A stretch of 64,000 nucleotides of DNA from Brevibacillus brevis (GCF_001039275.2 NZ_CP030117.1:924001-988000), one strand, 5' to 3'; shown: positions 8,371 through 17,430, numbered from the stretch's first letter. The notes: generated by a model from the letters alone, not told the origin. A program made the numbers and translations.

Positions 8371-8590
8371 CGCAGAGGAAACAGGAGAAAACAGCGAAGA
8401 TCTTTGGACACACCTACCGAGGCTCCGTGAAAAAAAGAGAAACTGCCTTTAGCGTCCACCTCTGAGAAGCCCCCTGGAACATCGACTTTGGACGCGGTTT
8501 CTCTTTTTTTCACGGAGCCGGGCACCCCCTGCTCCCGCGCAGGTGTTCCAAGAATCTGAGCGTTTTCTCCTGTTTCCTCCCCACCACAGC
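8371..8590. repeat. Long hairpin repeat, type B, copy 1
   Basis: The ends AGAGGAAACAGGAGAAAAC and GTTTTCTCCTGTTTCCTCC are complementary. An inner stem pairs GGCTCCGTGAAAAAAAGAG with CTCTTTTTTTCACGGAGCC (part of a 23-bp perfect stem), and the innermost pair is GCGTCCA with TGGACGC. The element matches one near 30.55-30.77 kb in its terminal and loop sequences, while the inner stem differs but still pairs. It ends next to the 3' end of the HxlR gene. Function unknown. Confidence 0.75.
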
Positions 8591-8592
8591 AG

Positions 8593-8976
8593 CTAGTCAG
8601 AGAACGACTCCCCCAACTCCAGCTTCAATTGCCCCATCCGCATTTCGCCCCACTCATACATCATTTCCACAATGGGCAACAGAGTCATCCCCAACTCCGT
8701 CATGGAATACTCCACGCGTGGGGGAACCTCCGGGTATACTTCCCGGTGAACAATTCCGTCTTCGATTAGTTCTTTTAACTGATTCGTCAGCATTTTATGT
8801 GTGATTTTTGGAAACAGCCGTTGCAGCTCGCTAAAGCGATGCGGGCCTTCTACGCCTAAATGCCACAGAATCACGACTTTCCATTTTCCGCTGAACATAG
8901 ACAAGGTCAGCTCCTTGGAACAGGTGAAATCACCGTTTTTTATTTTTTCCAAGGTTTCTTTCCGCAAGTCGGACAT
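8593..8976 (-). CDS. HxlR-family winged-helix regulator
   Basis: A 127-residue MarR-like HxlR regulator: [20 protein letters not shown] marks the start of the winged helix, followed by [20 protein letters not shown] (recognition helix) and the wing [18 protein letters not shown]. Cys19 in the conserved TCSKEL position is the redox-sensing residue in relatives such as YodB and HypR, so a thiol or electrophile sensor is plausible. GTGAGGAGA precedes the ATG. It is divergent from an alpha/beta hydrolase across a 200-bp region, so it may control that gene and itself. Confidence 0.85.
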   Translation of the reverse strand: MSDLRKETLEKIKNGDFTCSKELTLSMFSGKWKVVILWHLGVEGPHRFSELQRLFPKITHKMLTNQLKELIEDGIVHREVYPEVPPRVEYSMTELGMTLLPIVEMMYEWGEMRMGQLKLELGESFSD

Positions 8977-9103
8977 AGTTTTCTCCTCACAATCCTATCT
9001 TCGGTGCAACAGCTCCAGCAAAACTGGCATTCCTATGTTGCACCTCGTTCTCTTCCATCATAAACGGTGCAGGATGATTTTTCATTGAGTTTTCCAGTTC
9101 ATC

Positions 9104-9132
9104 TTGACAGCGTTCATGAAAATGAAGATAAT
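9104..9132 (+). promoter_or_regulatory. SigA-type promoter of the esterase gene
   Basis: TTGACA, 17 bases, GATAAT; points at the alpha/beta hydrolase 57 bases downstream. Confidence 0.6.
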
Positions 9133-9188
9133 AATCATAATAACTAAGTAAACAACTCGGAATACTAAAATTAAAAGAGGTGAGTTCT

Positions 9189-9998
9189 TTGGAACGGATT
9201 TTGCAAATACCTAGCGATACGATTTCGTTGACGGCTACCCTGCATGAACCTACATGCATAACAGGCAAGACCAGAGTGAAGTACCCGTTGGTTGTCATTT
9301 GCCATGGCTTTATCGGCAGTCGAGTTGGAGTGAATCGCTTGTTTGTAAAAGCTGCCAGAGAACTGACTTCACACGGTTTTGGCGTATTGCGCTTCGATTA
9401 CGGAGGCTGCGGGGAGAGCGACGGGAATTATGGTGCAGGTGGATTGGATGTCCTGCTTGCGCAAACAGGTGATGTTCTCGACCATGTTTTCACACTGGAA
9501 CAAGTAGATCAAGAGCGTGTGTGCCTGCTAGGTCATAGTTTGGGTGGTGCAGTTAGTGTCCTGACAGCGAGCCAGGATAAACGTATACACTCGCTCATCC
9601 TATGGGCACCGGTAGCACGCCCCTTTGATGATATCGTTCGGATCGTGGGGGAGAAAGAATACAAGGAAGCACTGTCATACGGCAAAACGGATCATTTGGG
9701 CTACGGATTGGAGAAGCGCTTTTTCCAGTCGCTGGGTACCGCTCTTCCGCTGCGTCAAGCCAAGCAGTTTGAGGGAGATGTATTAATCCTGCATGGCAAT
9801 CGGGATGACGTCATTGCGGTGGATGCCATGTTCCATTATGAGCGAGAGCTGCATCTGCGAAGACGGGGGAGCTGCGAAACAGAAGTAGTTGTAGGGGGAG
9901 ACCATACCTTTTCCTCGACAGATAGCTACAAACGCTTGATTGCAAGTACGAAGAGCTGGTTAAATCGACTGCTTGAGAAGGAGACGGTCGCCGTATAA
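9189..9998 (+). CDS. Alpha/beta hydrolase (esterase-like)
   Basis: A cytoplasmic serine hydrolase of about 269 residues. Visible are the oxyanion region CHGFIGSR (about residue 38), the nucleophile elbow GHSLGG (Ser at about 117), the acid in LHGNRDDV (about 205) and the catalytic His in GGDHTF (about 240). The layout matches bacterial esterases related to feruloyl esterase Est1E and BAAT-like hydrolases. The TTG at 9189 is taken as start because AAAAGAGGTGA lies 5-6 nt before it; a GTG at 9180 would overlap that site. It is divergent from an HxlR regulator and ends at a terminator shared with the phosphatase gene. The natural substrate is not known. Confidence 0.82.
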   Translation: MERILQIPSDTISLTATLHEPTCITGKTRVKYPLVVICHGFIGSRVGVNRLFVKAARELTSHGFGVLRFDYGGCGESDGNYGAGGLDVLLAQTGDVLDHVFTLEQVDQERVCLLGHSLGGAVSVLTASQDKRIHSLILWAPVARPFDDIVRIVGEKEYKEALSYGKTDHLGYGLEKRFFQSLGTALPLRQAKQFEGDVLILHGNRDDVIAVDAMFHYERELHLRRRGSCETEVVVGGDHTFSSTDSYKRLIASTKSWLNRLLEKETVAV

Positions 9999-9999
9999 G

Positions 10000-10037
10000 A
10001 AAAAGGGATGGCCCTGATGACGGGCTATCCCTTTTTT
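10000..10037. terminator. Bidirectional intrinsic terminator
   Basis: AAAAAGGGATGGCCC and GGGCTATCCCTTTTTT around a short loop, between the converging hydrolase and phosphatase genes; it includes the last codons of the latter. Confidence 0.88.
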
Positions 10038-10492
10038 GCATTGGCTTTGATTTCGTTCAGCAGCCCGTGGCAACCTGCATTCACCAAGTCATACACATAC
10101 GTGAATCGCCCCGTATAGTAAGGGTCCTCCACATTTTGTTCCTGGGCAGAAGCGGCAAAGTCGAGCAGGCGATATACCTTTTTCCCTGACGGAGCCATCT
10201 GCTTGAGTGCGGACAAATTTTCCTCATCCATGCAGATGATATAGTCGTACTCCGAGAAGTCCTGTGTGACAATTTGGCGAGCACGCAATGTGTCATGCGC
10301 AATCCCATTCTCGGTCAATACCTTTTGTGTACCTTTGTGCGGAGGTTCACCTGCGTGCCAGCCACCGATCCCTGCTGAATCGATGGAGATTTCCCCTGCC
10401 AATCCCTCCGCCTCTACGAGATGGCGAAATACAGCTTCGGCCATGGGCGAGCGACAAATATTGCCCAGACAAACGAACAAGACGGTTGTCAT
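10025..10492 (-). CDS. Low-molecular-weight protein-tyrosine phosphatase
   Basis: The cytoplasmic enzyme removes phosphate from phosphotyrosine or phosphoarginine. The P-loop VCLGNICRSPMAE at residues 6-18 carries the nucleophile Cys and the CX5R arginine, and DPYYTG near residue 123 supplies the general acid Asp. The length (155 residues) suits the family. The ATG at 10492 is preferred because GAGAGGAG lies upstream and the P-loop then starts near residue 7; a longer frame from 10570 would overlap the kinase promoter. It is divergent from the histidine kinase gene. An arginine phosphatase role (YwlE-like) is possible but not shown. Confidence 0.92.
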   Translation of the reverse strand: MTTVLFVCLGNICRSPMAEAVFRHLVEAEGLAGEISIDSAGIGGWHAGEPPHKGTQKVLTENGIAHDTLRARQIVTQDFSEYDYIICMDEENLSALKQMAPSGKKVYRLLDFAASAQEQNVEDPYYTGRFTYVYDLVNAGCHGLLNEIKANAKKG

Positions 10493-10560
10493 ATGTAGGC
10501 TCCTCTCTTCCTGTGTGTGATGCTTCTGTATGTTAGAATACCATAAGGAGGACATTTGCA

Positions 10561-12384
10561 ATGAAAACATATCTGTACCGCATCCGTTTTGTTGTGGCTG
10601 TCATTGTTGTCACTGTTTTACCGATTATCATTACCGGAATCGTATTGGTAAAATCGGCAGAGCAGGCTTTACTGGCGGAAAAGAAACAAAAGCTAATCGC
10701 CATCACGCAGCAATTGGATTTTGCGCTGTCGAAAGATTTTGACACTATTGTCGTGGAAGCTGGATTAGAAAAGGCGGAAAAAGAGGACAAGCTCCAAGCA
10801 TTAAACGAGAAAATGCAATCACTTACAGATCGTATTGCTCTGGCGCATCCGGGAATTGGCGTCGGTTATTATTCCGCAGCCCTCGATTCCATCGTGACGT
10901 ATGGACCCAGCAATGAAATGAGCTTGTACATAGGACAATCAATTGGCGAAAACCATCCGGGTCGCAGTGTCATGCAGACGCAGCAGATTGACGTAGTAAT
11001 CGGCGAACAAGTACGCGGCAACATCATGAATGCCATGGTTCCACTCATTCGCAATAATCAAGTGATCGGCTATGCATGGGCGAATGAGCTCATGTCTACG
11101 ATTGATATACAACTCGCGGATATGCGACAAAGCATTTATGCGATTTTGGGCATTGGCTGTATGATCGCAGCAGCAGCCAGCGGTTTGCTCGTTCATCGCT
11201 TAGAAGTGATTTTGTCAGAGATCAAGTCAGGGCTAAAGCGGCTTAGCCAAGACCTTTCCTTTCGTTTGAGGAGAATGGACGGTGAGCCTGGAGAAATTAC
11301 AGGTGCGATCAACAATTTGGCGAGTGATTTGCAGGCTAGCCGTAGTCACACGGAGACGATCATGAATAGCATGGACAGCGGGGTCCTCGCGTTAAATCAA
11401 AGCGGGCATCTGATTGCTTGGAATGAGACAGCGATACATATGATTGGCTTCACGGCCAGTCGAGCAAAGGGAATGCATTACACGGAAGTTTTTACAGAGA
11501 GTGAGGCTCTCCTTCATATCCTGTTGGATACGCTGCAAAACGGTCGAGCCATCCGAGATGCTATGTGGCGCCATCAGCATCCGGATAGAGGCGTGCTGTG
11601 GCTGAAGGTCAGCTCTTCCATTTGGAAAAATACCACCGATGATGTGCTGGGAGCCATCGTCGTGCTGGAGGATCGCACGCAATGGCGGAGGATGGAGTCA
11701 AGGCTGGCTCAGGCAGAGCGACTGGCGGTCATAGGTGAGTGGGCGACCAGTATTGCCCATGAGGTACGCAATCCGTTGACAGCCATCAAAGCCTTCGCCC
11801 AGATCATCGAGGAGGAATGGCCAAAAGATCATGACTCTCGGGAATACACAGGGATTATTGTGGAGGAAGTCGAGCGTTTGAACCGTTTTACTGACGAGCT
11901 CTTGTTATTTTCTCGTCCCAATGAAGAGTCGAACGTACCTGTGCGCGTGCAGGAGGTAATCCAGCACACACTCAAGCTGCTGGAACATGTCGAGGGCTAT
12001 AGCGGGGGGATTGTACAGCTCGTATGTGACGAGGATATTCCGGTCGTGATGTCCTCACCGGAGTTGTTAAAACAGGTATTTCTAAACATATTGCACAATG
12101 CACTGCAAGCCAAACCAATGGAAGGTCGAATCCAAATTGAAGTCAAAAATATAGACAATGATGTGCACGTTCAGGTAACGAATGACGGTCCGCCTATCGC
12201 GGAAGAAAACCTACTGGCTGTATTCGAACCATTTTTCACGACGAAGCAAACAGGTACGGGACTTGGACTGGCGATCTCCCAAAGGATCGTGCAAGCGTAT
12301 GGCGGACATATTTTTGCTCAAAACACCCCCGAAGGCGTCTGTTTCACTGTCGTACTGCCGATTCGGGTAAAAGGAGGATTGTGA
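10561..12384 (+). CDS. Sensor histidine kinase, AtoS-like
   Basis: A 607-residue membrane kinase. A first helix (about residues 10-30) and a second (about 190-212) enclose an extracellular Cache-type sensor; a HAMP-like stretch and a PAS domain (about 265-375) follow. The H-box AHEVRNPLTAIKAF (His near 400) and the ATPase boxes NILHNALQA, FEPFFTTKQTGTGLGLAI are intact. It ends in a 1-nt overlap with a sigma-54-dependent response regulator. The arrangement equals AtoS/AtoC-type pairs, here just upstream of a fatty acid transporter gene with a -24/-12 promoter. The sensed compound is probably a small carboxylate, inferred from that neighbour. Confidence 0.92.
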   Translation: MKTYLYRIRFVVAVIVVTVLPIIITGIVLVKSAEQALLAEKKQKLIAITQQLDFALSKDFDTIVVEAGLEKAEKEDKLQALNEKMQSLTDRIALAHPGIGVGYYSAALDSIVTYGPSNEMSLYIGQSIGENHPGRSVMQTQQIDVVIGEQVRGNIMNAMVPLIRNNQVIGYAWANELMSTIDIQLADMRQSIYAILGIGCMIAAAASGLLVHRLEVILSEIKSGLKRLSQDLSFRLRRMDGEPGEITGAINNLASDLQASRSHTETIMNSMDSGVLALNQSGHLIAWNETAIHMIGFTASRAKGMHYTEVFTESEALLHILLDTLQNGRAIRDAMWRHQHPDRGVLWLKVSSSIWKNTTDDVLGAIVVLEDRTQWRRMESRLAQAERLAVIGEWATSIAHEVRNPLTAIKAFAQIIEEEWPKDHDSREYTGIIVEEVERLNRFTDELLLFSRPNEESNVPVRVQEVIQHTLKLLEHVEGYSGGIVQLVCDEDIPVVMSSPELLKQVFLNILHNALQAKPMEGRIQIEVKNIDNDVHVQVTNDGPPIAEENLLAVFEPFFTTKQTGTGLGLAISQRIVQAYGGHIFAQNTPEGVCFTVVLPIRVKGGL

Positions 12385-13787
12385 TGACGAGCAGGGTGCT
12401 GATCGTAGACGACGAGGCCAATGTGAGAAAGGCATTGTCGACTACGCTACGCAAAATGGGATACGAGCTCCTGGAGGCTGGCAGTGGAGTAGAAGCTTTG
12501 GAGCAGGTCGAACGCTTTTGCCCGCAAGTCATGCTTCTGGATCTGCGTATGCCCCATTTAGATGGTATGGATACGTTGCGCCGCCTGAACGAGAGAAAGG
12601 GAAGACTCCCGAGAGTCGTGATGATGACTGCCTATGGTTCGGCCAGTGATGTCATGGAGGCCATGAAGCTGGGAGCGTTTGATTATGTGCAAAAGCCCTT
12701 CGACTTGGGTCAGGTCAAACAAGTCGTTGCTCATGCACTTACACAGGGAGAGCTGCTTGAGCAAGGCGAAGTCGGGCAAGGCATACAGGAAGAGCAAGCA
12801 AATCCAGGCGGAACCAGCTTGATTGGCCTGAGTCCGGCTATGCAAAACGTGTACAAGCTGGTGGGAAAAGTAGCGATGTCTAAAGCCACTGTTTTGCTTG
12901 AAGGGGAGAGTGGCACAGGCAAAGAGCTCATTGCAAGAGCGATCCATGCCAATAGCCTGCGGGCGGATAAACCGCTCATTCCTGTCAATTGCGGTGCGAT
13001 TCCTGAAAATTTGCTGGAGAGCGAGTTATTTGGATATGAACGAGGTGCATTTACAGGTGCCGTTCATCGCAAGCAAGGATTGTTGGAGCTTGCGAATGGA
13101 GGTACGTTGTTCCTTGACGAAGTAGGAGAGCTGAGCCTTTCTTTGCAGGTAAAACTGCTGCGGTTTTTGCAGGATCGCGTATTTATTCGGGTAGGGGGCA
13201 TTGAGGCGGTATCGGTTGACGTTCGCGTGATTGCTGCCACCAACCGTGACTTGCAGGAGAGAATTCGCCAGGAGCTTTTCCGCGAAGATTTATACTACCG
13301 GCTCAATGTCGTTCCGATTCGCATGCCGCCACTTCGAGAGCGAAAAGAGGACATTCCACTGCTTATCCGTCACTTTCTCGCCAAATATGGAAAAGAGGCA
13401 GGGAAGCATGACCTCTGCTTGTCCGCTGATGCCACAGAAGCTCTGATCGCCTATCACTGGCCAGGTAATGTGCGTCAGCTTGAAAATACGATCGAACGAG
13501 CTGTTGTTTTGACCAGAGGAGCAGTTATCGGCCAAGAGCATGTCTTATCCCCCATTCAGGAAAACACGGTAAGTGAACGGACCAAAGGCCTTGGCAAAAT
13601 CAGCTATGAAGGACGAACTATGCGGGAAATCATTGCCCAAGTCGAGCAGGAAGCCATTGCCCATACCCTGCGAAAAGAACGCGGCAACAAGCTACAGACA
13701 GCGAAAAGACTGGGCATATCACGGCGGGCACTGCTCTACAAGCTGCAAATGTACGGATTGGATTCGGCAATGAATGAAAGAGACTAA
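12384..13787 (+). CDS. Sigma-54-dependent response regulator, AtoC-like
   Basis: Domains in order: receiver (residues 1-120, LIVDDE acidic pocket, phospho-Asp in MLLDLRMP, Lys in VQKPFD), AAA+ sigma-54 interaction domain (about 145-370; GESGTGKE Walker A, ELFGYERGAFTGA loop that contacts sigma-54, GTLFLDEVGE Walker B) and a C-terminal Fis-type HTH (LQTAKRLGISRRALLYKL). Once phosphorylated by the kinase encoded just upstream it should remodel sigma-54 RNA polymerase. AGGAGG is 6 nt before the ATG; a GTG one codon earlier is too close. The likely target is the -24/-12 promoter about 100 bases downstream of its stop. Confidence 0.93.
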   Translation: MTSRVLIVDDEANVRKALSTTLRKMGYELLEAGSGVEALEQVERFCPQVMLLDLRMPHLDGMDTLRRLNERKGRLPRVVMMTAYGSASDVMEAMKLGAFDYVQKPFDLGQVKQVVAHALTQGELLEQGEVGQGIQEEQANPGGTSLIGLSPAMQNVYKLVGKVAMSKATVLLEGESGTGKELIARAIHANSLRADKPLIPVNCGAIPENLLESELFGYERGAFTGAVHRKQGLLELANGGTLFLDEVGELSLSLQVKLLRFLQDRVFIRVGGIEAVSVDVRVIAATNRDLQERIRQELFREDLYYRLNVVPIRMPPLRERKEDIPLLIRHFLAKYGKEAGKHDLCLSADATEALIAYHWPGNVRQLENTIERAVVLTRGAVIGQEHVLSPIQENTVSERTKGLGKISYEGRTMREIIAQVEQEAIAHTLRKERGNKLQTAKRLGISRRALLYKLQMYGLDSAMNERD

Positions 13788-13795
13788 TCGCCCGG

Positions 13796-13836
13796 TGTGC
13801 GCAAACAAGTGACATACTGTGCAAAAAGTAGTCAGC
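13796..13836 (+). promoter_or_regulatory. Candidate activator binding region for the atoE-like gene
   Basis: Two similar words, TGTGCGCAAAC and TGTGCAAAAAG, lie about 50-90 bases ahead of the -24/-12 promoter, where AtoC-type activators usually bind. Assignment rests on position only. Confidence 0.35.
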
Positions 13837-13884
13837 ATGACGGAGTAATTTCCTGAAAGCGCATTCATTTCCTTGAAAAACAGA

Positions 13885-13902
13885 TTGGCATCCCTCTTGC
13901 TA
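13885..13902 (+). promoter_or_regulatory. Sigma-54 (-24/-12) promoter
   Basis: TTGGCATCCCTCTTGCTA agrees with TTGGCAC-N5-TTGC(A/T) at all but one base, with correct spacing of the GG and GC. It lies 50 bases before the transporter start and directly after the gene for a sigma-54 activator. Confidence 0.85.
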
Positions 13903-13951
13903 TATCCAAAAGCACAAGTACATGAATACTTTTGGAAAAGGGGATGAAAAT

Positions 13952-15277
13952 GTGTTTCAAGCCTTAACGAACGCTTCAGTCCGCATGGTGCAACGCTATT
14001 TGCCAGACGCCTTTTTATTTGCAGTCATTTTAACCTTCCTCGTATTTGTTGCCGGGATCTTCATCAATGGCAAAACGCCGATGGAAATGGTCAACTATTG
14101 GGGAGGCGGCTTCTGGAGCTTGCTCAGCTTTACGATGCAAATGGTCTTGATCCTGATTACGGGTCATACGCTAGCCAGTACGAATATTTGTAAACGTGGC
14201 TTGAATGCCTTGGGATCACTGGCAAAAACACCAGGTCAAGCGATTGTACTCGTCACATTAGTTTCCTGTGTGGCGAACTGGATCAATTGGGGCTTTGGGC
14301 TTGTGATCAGTGCGCTATTGGCACGCGTTCTTGCCAATCAAGTGGAAAAGGTAGACTACCGATTGCTTGTCGCCAGTGCGTATGGCGGATTTGTCGTCTG
14401 GCACGGAGGGCTTGCTGGCTCTGTACCTTTGACAATCGCTACGGAAAAGCACAGCTTAGAAAATATCATCGGTGTCATTCCTACCACGGAAACGATGTTT
14501 TCGCCGATGAATCTGACCATTGTGGCTGCAATCATGATTGTCCTCCCGATTGTGAACAGATTTATGATGCCTGCCGAAAAAGATACGATTGTATTTGCGG
14601 GCGAAGGGATCGCGCAACAAGAAATGGCTGCTGCTACTGATTATGCAGTCGACAATACTCCTGCTTCCAAAATGGAAAACAGCCGTTTAATCTCGATTCT
14701 TGTTTCAGCACTCGGAATTATCTATTTGGTTTTCTATTTTGCTGATAAAGGCTTTAAGTTGAATTTAGATGTTGTAATCATGGGCTTCTTGTTTCTGGGT
14801 ATACTCCTTCATGGGACACCGCGCAAGTTTTTGGATGCCATGAATGAAGCAGTGAAAACCACGACAGGGATCGTCGTCCAGTTCCCGTTTTATGCAGGTA
14901 TCATCGGGATGATGACGGCTTCAGGACTGGCGGCGAGTATCTCTCAATGGTTTATCAGCATTTCGACGCCTACTACCTTCCCGCTGTTCACGTTTTGGAG
15001 TGCAGGCTTATTGAACATTTTCATTCCTTCTGGTGGAGGGCAATGGGCAGTACAGGGGCCAATTATGCTGCCTGTCGCCACTGAGCTGGGCGTTTCCCAT
15101 GCAAAAGTAGCGATGGCCATTGCTTGGGGGGATGCGTGGACGAACTTGATTCAGCCATTCTGGGCATTACCTGTGCTGGCTCTTGCTGGATTGGGTGCGA
15201 GGGATATTATGGGCTACTGCTTGATGATGTTAATCGTGACAGGCGCCATTATCAGCTTGGGCTTCTTGCTTTTTTAG
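13952..15277 (+). CDS. atoE: Short-chain fatty acid transporter (AtoE family)
   Basis: An integral membrane protein of about 441 residues with some twelve hydrophobic segments. The start RMVQRYLPDAFLFAVIL and the conserved segments NWINWGFGLVISALLAR, GGFVVWHGGLAGSVPL and FIPSGGGQWAVQGP are typical of AtoE, the carrier for acetoacetate, butyrate and related acids. The GTG at 13952 is taken as start since AAAAGGGG is 8 nt upstream; the ATG at 13922 overlaps that site. It is controlled, by inference, through the sigma-54 promoter at 13885 and the AtoS/AtoC-like pair. No CoA-transferase or thiolase genes follow, so catabolism must be encoded elsewhere. Confidence 0.9.
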   Translation: MFQALTNASVRMVQRYLPDAFLFAVILTFLVFVAGIFINGKTPMEMVNYWGGGFWSLLSFTMQMVLILITGHTLASTNICKRGLNALGSLAKTPGQAIVLVTLVSCVANWINWGFGLVISALLARVLANQVEKVDYRLLVASAYGGFVVWHGGLAGSVPLTIATEKHSLENIIGVIPTTETMFSPMNLTIVAAIMIVLPIVNRFMMPAEKDTIVFAGEGIAQQEMAAATDYAVDNTPASKMENSRLISILVSALGIIYLVFYFADKGFKLNLDVVIMGFLFLGILLHGTPRKFLDAMNEAVKTTTGIVVQFPFYAGIIGMMTASGLAASISQWFISISTPTTFPLFTFWSAGLLNIFIPSGGGQWAVQGPIMLPVATELGVSHAKVAMAIAWGDAWTNLIQPFWALPVLALAGLGARDIMGYCLMMLIVTGAIISLGFLLF

Positions 15278-15361
15278 CGATGCGCGCACGTTCATTGCCA
15301 AACGCGGTGATTTTTGATATGATAAGGACAGTTACCCCAAGAAAAGAACTGCATATGTACT

Positions 15362-15495
15362 GAGTTTTCTAGGGTTCCGCGGTCAGTCATCTGGCCGGTC
15401 AGGACCGAGAGAAAACCCACGACCACGGTCGTGTACACGGAGGGATAAAAGCCCGGGAGGAATATCTGTGATGGTATTCACCCGAGGCTTTTTTT
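15362..15495 (+). ncRNA. Guanidine-I (ykkC) riboswitch with terminator
   Basis: The aptamer hallmarks are present in order: CTAGGGTTCCG at 15369, the segment GGACCGAGAGAAAACCCACG, and ACACGGAGGGATAAAAGCCCGGGAG at 15435-15459 (shown here only as its key parts ACACGG, GGGATAAAAGCC and CGGGAG). GCCCGGG and GAATA then pair with TATTC and CCCGAGGC ahead of a T7 run, an expression platform that ends transcription without guanidine. The two SMR exporter genes downstream are the standard target of this class. Confidence 0.93.
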
Positions 15496-15605
15496 GCATT
15501 CGGAAAAAAGTCTGAGCCATCTTGGATGAGTATGTATTTTGGGGAACGATAAAAACGGATACGTCCGTTACCATGAATGTAAAAGAAAGAGGAGGGAGCC
15601 AGAAC

Positions 15606-15959
15606 ATGGGGAAGTATTGGTTGATGGTTGTCGTAGCAGCAGTATTTGAAGTCATGTGGGTAGCGGGCTTGAAGCACGCCGACAGCTTTTGGTCATGGGC
15701 GTTGACCATTATAGCGATTATTATCAGCTTTGGTGTTTTGATCTATTCAGGGAAAAAGCTGCCGACGAGTACGGTTTATGCGATCTTCGTCGGTTTGGGT
15801 ACGGCTGGTACCGTTATTAGCGAAATGGTCCTGTTTGGAGAACCGTTCAGTTGGACGAAAGTGGGCTTGATCGCGCTTCTTCTGGGGGGAATCCTTGGGT
15901 TGAAGCTGGTCACACCAGATCATGAAGAGAAGCCGAAGAGGGAGGGTGAAGTGGCATGA
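15606..15959 (+). CDS. SMR-family guanidinium exporter subunit 1
   Basis: A 117-residue four-helix membrane protein of the small multidrug resistance family. The first helix holds [16 protein letters not shown] with the membrane-embedded Glu that binds protons and guanidinium, and the [18 protein letters not shown] region is typical of the Gdx/SugE branch. The ATG at 15606 has GAGGAGGGAG upstream; the longer frame from 15522 would run into the riboswitch spacer. The stop overlaps the next SMR gene by 4 nt, as in two-subunit YkkC/YkkD pairs. Control by the guanidine riboswitch upstream makes guanidinium efflux the likely role. Confidence 0.92.
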   Translation: MGKYWLMVVVAAVFEVMWVAGLKHADSFWSWALTIIAIIISFGVLIYSGKKLPTSTVYAIFVGLGTAGTVISEMVLFGEPFSWTKVGLIALLLGGILGLKLVTPDHEEKPKREGEVA

Positions 15960-16270
15960 CATGGTTATCCTTAATTTTTGCAGGGTTGTTTGAGGTTGTA
16001 GGCGTAATGGGGATCACACAGGTCAACCAAAAACCCTCGTTCCGTTCCTTTGCGGTACTGATCGGCGGTTTTTCCCTCAGCTTCTTCCTCCTGTCCTTCG
16101 CCATGAGAGAAATCCCGATGGGAACAGCCTATGCGGTTTGGACAGGGATTGGTACGGTAGGTAGCGCCATTGTCGGGATGATGTTTTATGGGGAAGCGAA
16201 AGACAAGCTGCGAATCTTGTGCATCGCCGTGGTGATTATAGCAGTAGCAGGATTGAAATTAGTAGCATAA
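15956..16270 (+). CDS. SMR-family guanidinium exporter subunit 2
   Basis: A 104-residue four-helix SMR protein, the presumed heterodimer partner of the preceding product. [14 protein letters not shown] carries the conserved Glu of helix 1, and [19 protein letters not shown] is the family signature of helix 3. It starts inside the stop of its partner (ATGA overlap), which indicates coupled translation and equal amounts. An intrinsic terminator follows, closing the guanidine-controlled operon. Confidence 0.92.
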   Translation: MTWLSLIFAGLFEVVGVMGITQVNQKPSFRSFAVLIGGFSLSFFLLSFAMREIPMGTAYAVWTGIGTVGSAIVGMMFYGEAKDKLRILCIAVVIIAVAGLKLVA

Positions 16271-16285
16271 GGTAGCGGTTATAAG

Positions 16286-16325
16286 AAAAGGCAGATATTC
16301 CACTTCGGATGTCTGCCTTTTCTTT
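16286..16325 (+). terminator. Intrinsic terminator after the SMR pair
   Basis: AAAAGGCAGATATTCC, loop, GGATGTCTGCCTTTTCTTTG. Confidence 0.88.
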
Positions 16326-16416
16326 GTGTATATGTTCCATTTCTCATAAGGAACACTCTTTGCGAATAGGGAATAGTAAAGAAAATCGTCTCGTTCAAGG
16401 AGGGAATGGCATCACC

Positions 16417-17394
16417 ATGAGCTCTTTCTGGGCAACGCTAAAAAAGGGAAATACGTCCTCGGCGACAGCGGCTTTGGGAAACACTGGGCTTGCTATCGCA
16501 AAAGGCTTTGCGGCTGTCTATAGTGGGAGTGGAGCCATGTTTGCATCGGCAATGCATTCGGTAGCCGATGCAGTCAACCAGTTCTTCGTTTTCTTTGGCA
16601 GCGTACTCGCAGAGAAAAAACCGACACCGAGGTTCCCAACAGGCTTTGGTCGTGTCATTAACATTTTCTGTATGGTCGCTGTGATCGTCGTAACCATCAT
16701 GGCCTATGAAACCATTATGAAAGGCTTCCACCTTATTCAGGAACCCGCAGAATCCAGCCATTTTTGGTTGAATTTCATCATTTTGGCTCTGGCGGTTATT
16801 GTGGATGGGTACGTGCTGGTAAAAGTCATGTTCGAAATCGTTCATGAAGCTCGGGTGGAAGCGAAGGGCTTTGCTGTCATCCCTGCCGCTTTTCGGAATG
16901 TAGGACGTGCGGCTCCACCGACACGGCTTGTCTTTTACGAAGACATCGTGGCAACGCTCGGTGCGTTATTGGCGCTGATTGCTGTTATCGTCACTACGTT
17001 TACTTCCTTTGCCTTGCTGGACGGGATTGCCACCATCCTGATCGGAATTCTCATGGTAGGTGTGGCATTCAAGGTAGGGTACGACAACATGGTGGGTTTG
17101 ATTGGTATTGCAGCTCCCAAAGAAATCGAGGATCGGGTAGCCAAAGTCATTTTTGCTGACCCGGATGTGACGGACATCAACCGGTTGCGGATTGTACAGG
17201 AAGGGCGTTTTTACCATGTGGAGAGCTATGTAGAATTGCGGACAGGACTAAGTCTTGCTGTGGCAGACGATATTAAATACCGTATTCGCGACAGCTTGCT
17301 TACCGACCCGGATATTAGCGATGTGACGATGGGAATTTTGGAGGACAACGGCGTGGACGACTGGAAGGAGCTCACGGGCCAGGGAACCACGTAG
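16417..17394 (+). CDS. Cation diffusion facilitator family transporter
   Basis: A membrane protein of 325 residues with about six hydrophobic segments and a soluble C-terminal domain (from about residue 235). SGAMFASAMHSVADAVNQ in helix 2 gives the HxxxD metal ligands. In the fifth helix region the sequence is FYEDIVATLGALLALIAV, where CDF proteins of the YdbO-like branch have Glu-Asp instead of HxxxD. These proteins export divalent metals in exchange for protons. AAGGAGGG lies 12 nt before the ATG; the longer frame from 16309 has no site and would cover the SMR terminator. Metal specificity is open. Confidence 0.87.
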   Translation: MSSFWATLKKGNTSSATAALGNTGLAIAKGFAAVYSGSGAMFASAMHSVADAVNQFFVFFGSVLAEKKPTPRFPTGFGRVINIFCMVAVIVVTIMAYETIMKGFHLIQEPAESSHFWLNFIILALAVIVDGYVLVKVMFEIVHEARVEAKGFAVIPAAFRNVGRAAPPTRLVFYEDIVATLGALLALIAVIVTTFTSFALLDGIATILIGILMVGVAFKVGYDNMVGLIGIAAPKEIEDRVAKVIFADPDVTDINRLRIVQEGRFYHVESYVELRTGLSLAVADDIKYRIRDSLLTDPDISDVTMGILEDNGVDDWKELTGQGTT

Positions 17395-17430
17395 ACGAAC
17401 GAGAGCGAAGAAACTCACCTGCGAAACAGA

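Noticed and set aside
8071..8590. CRISPR array or tandem repeat reading of the hairpin pair
   Set aside because: There are no regularly spaced direct repeats; the structure is two separate long inverted repeats.
13922..13951. ATG at 13922 as start of the AtoE-like gene
   Set aside because: The 10 extra codons cover the ribosome site AAAAGGGG; GTG at 13952 has correct spacing and gives the usual N-terminus.
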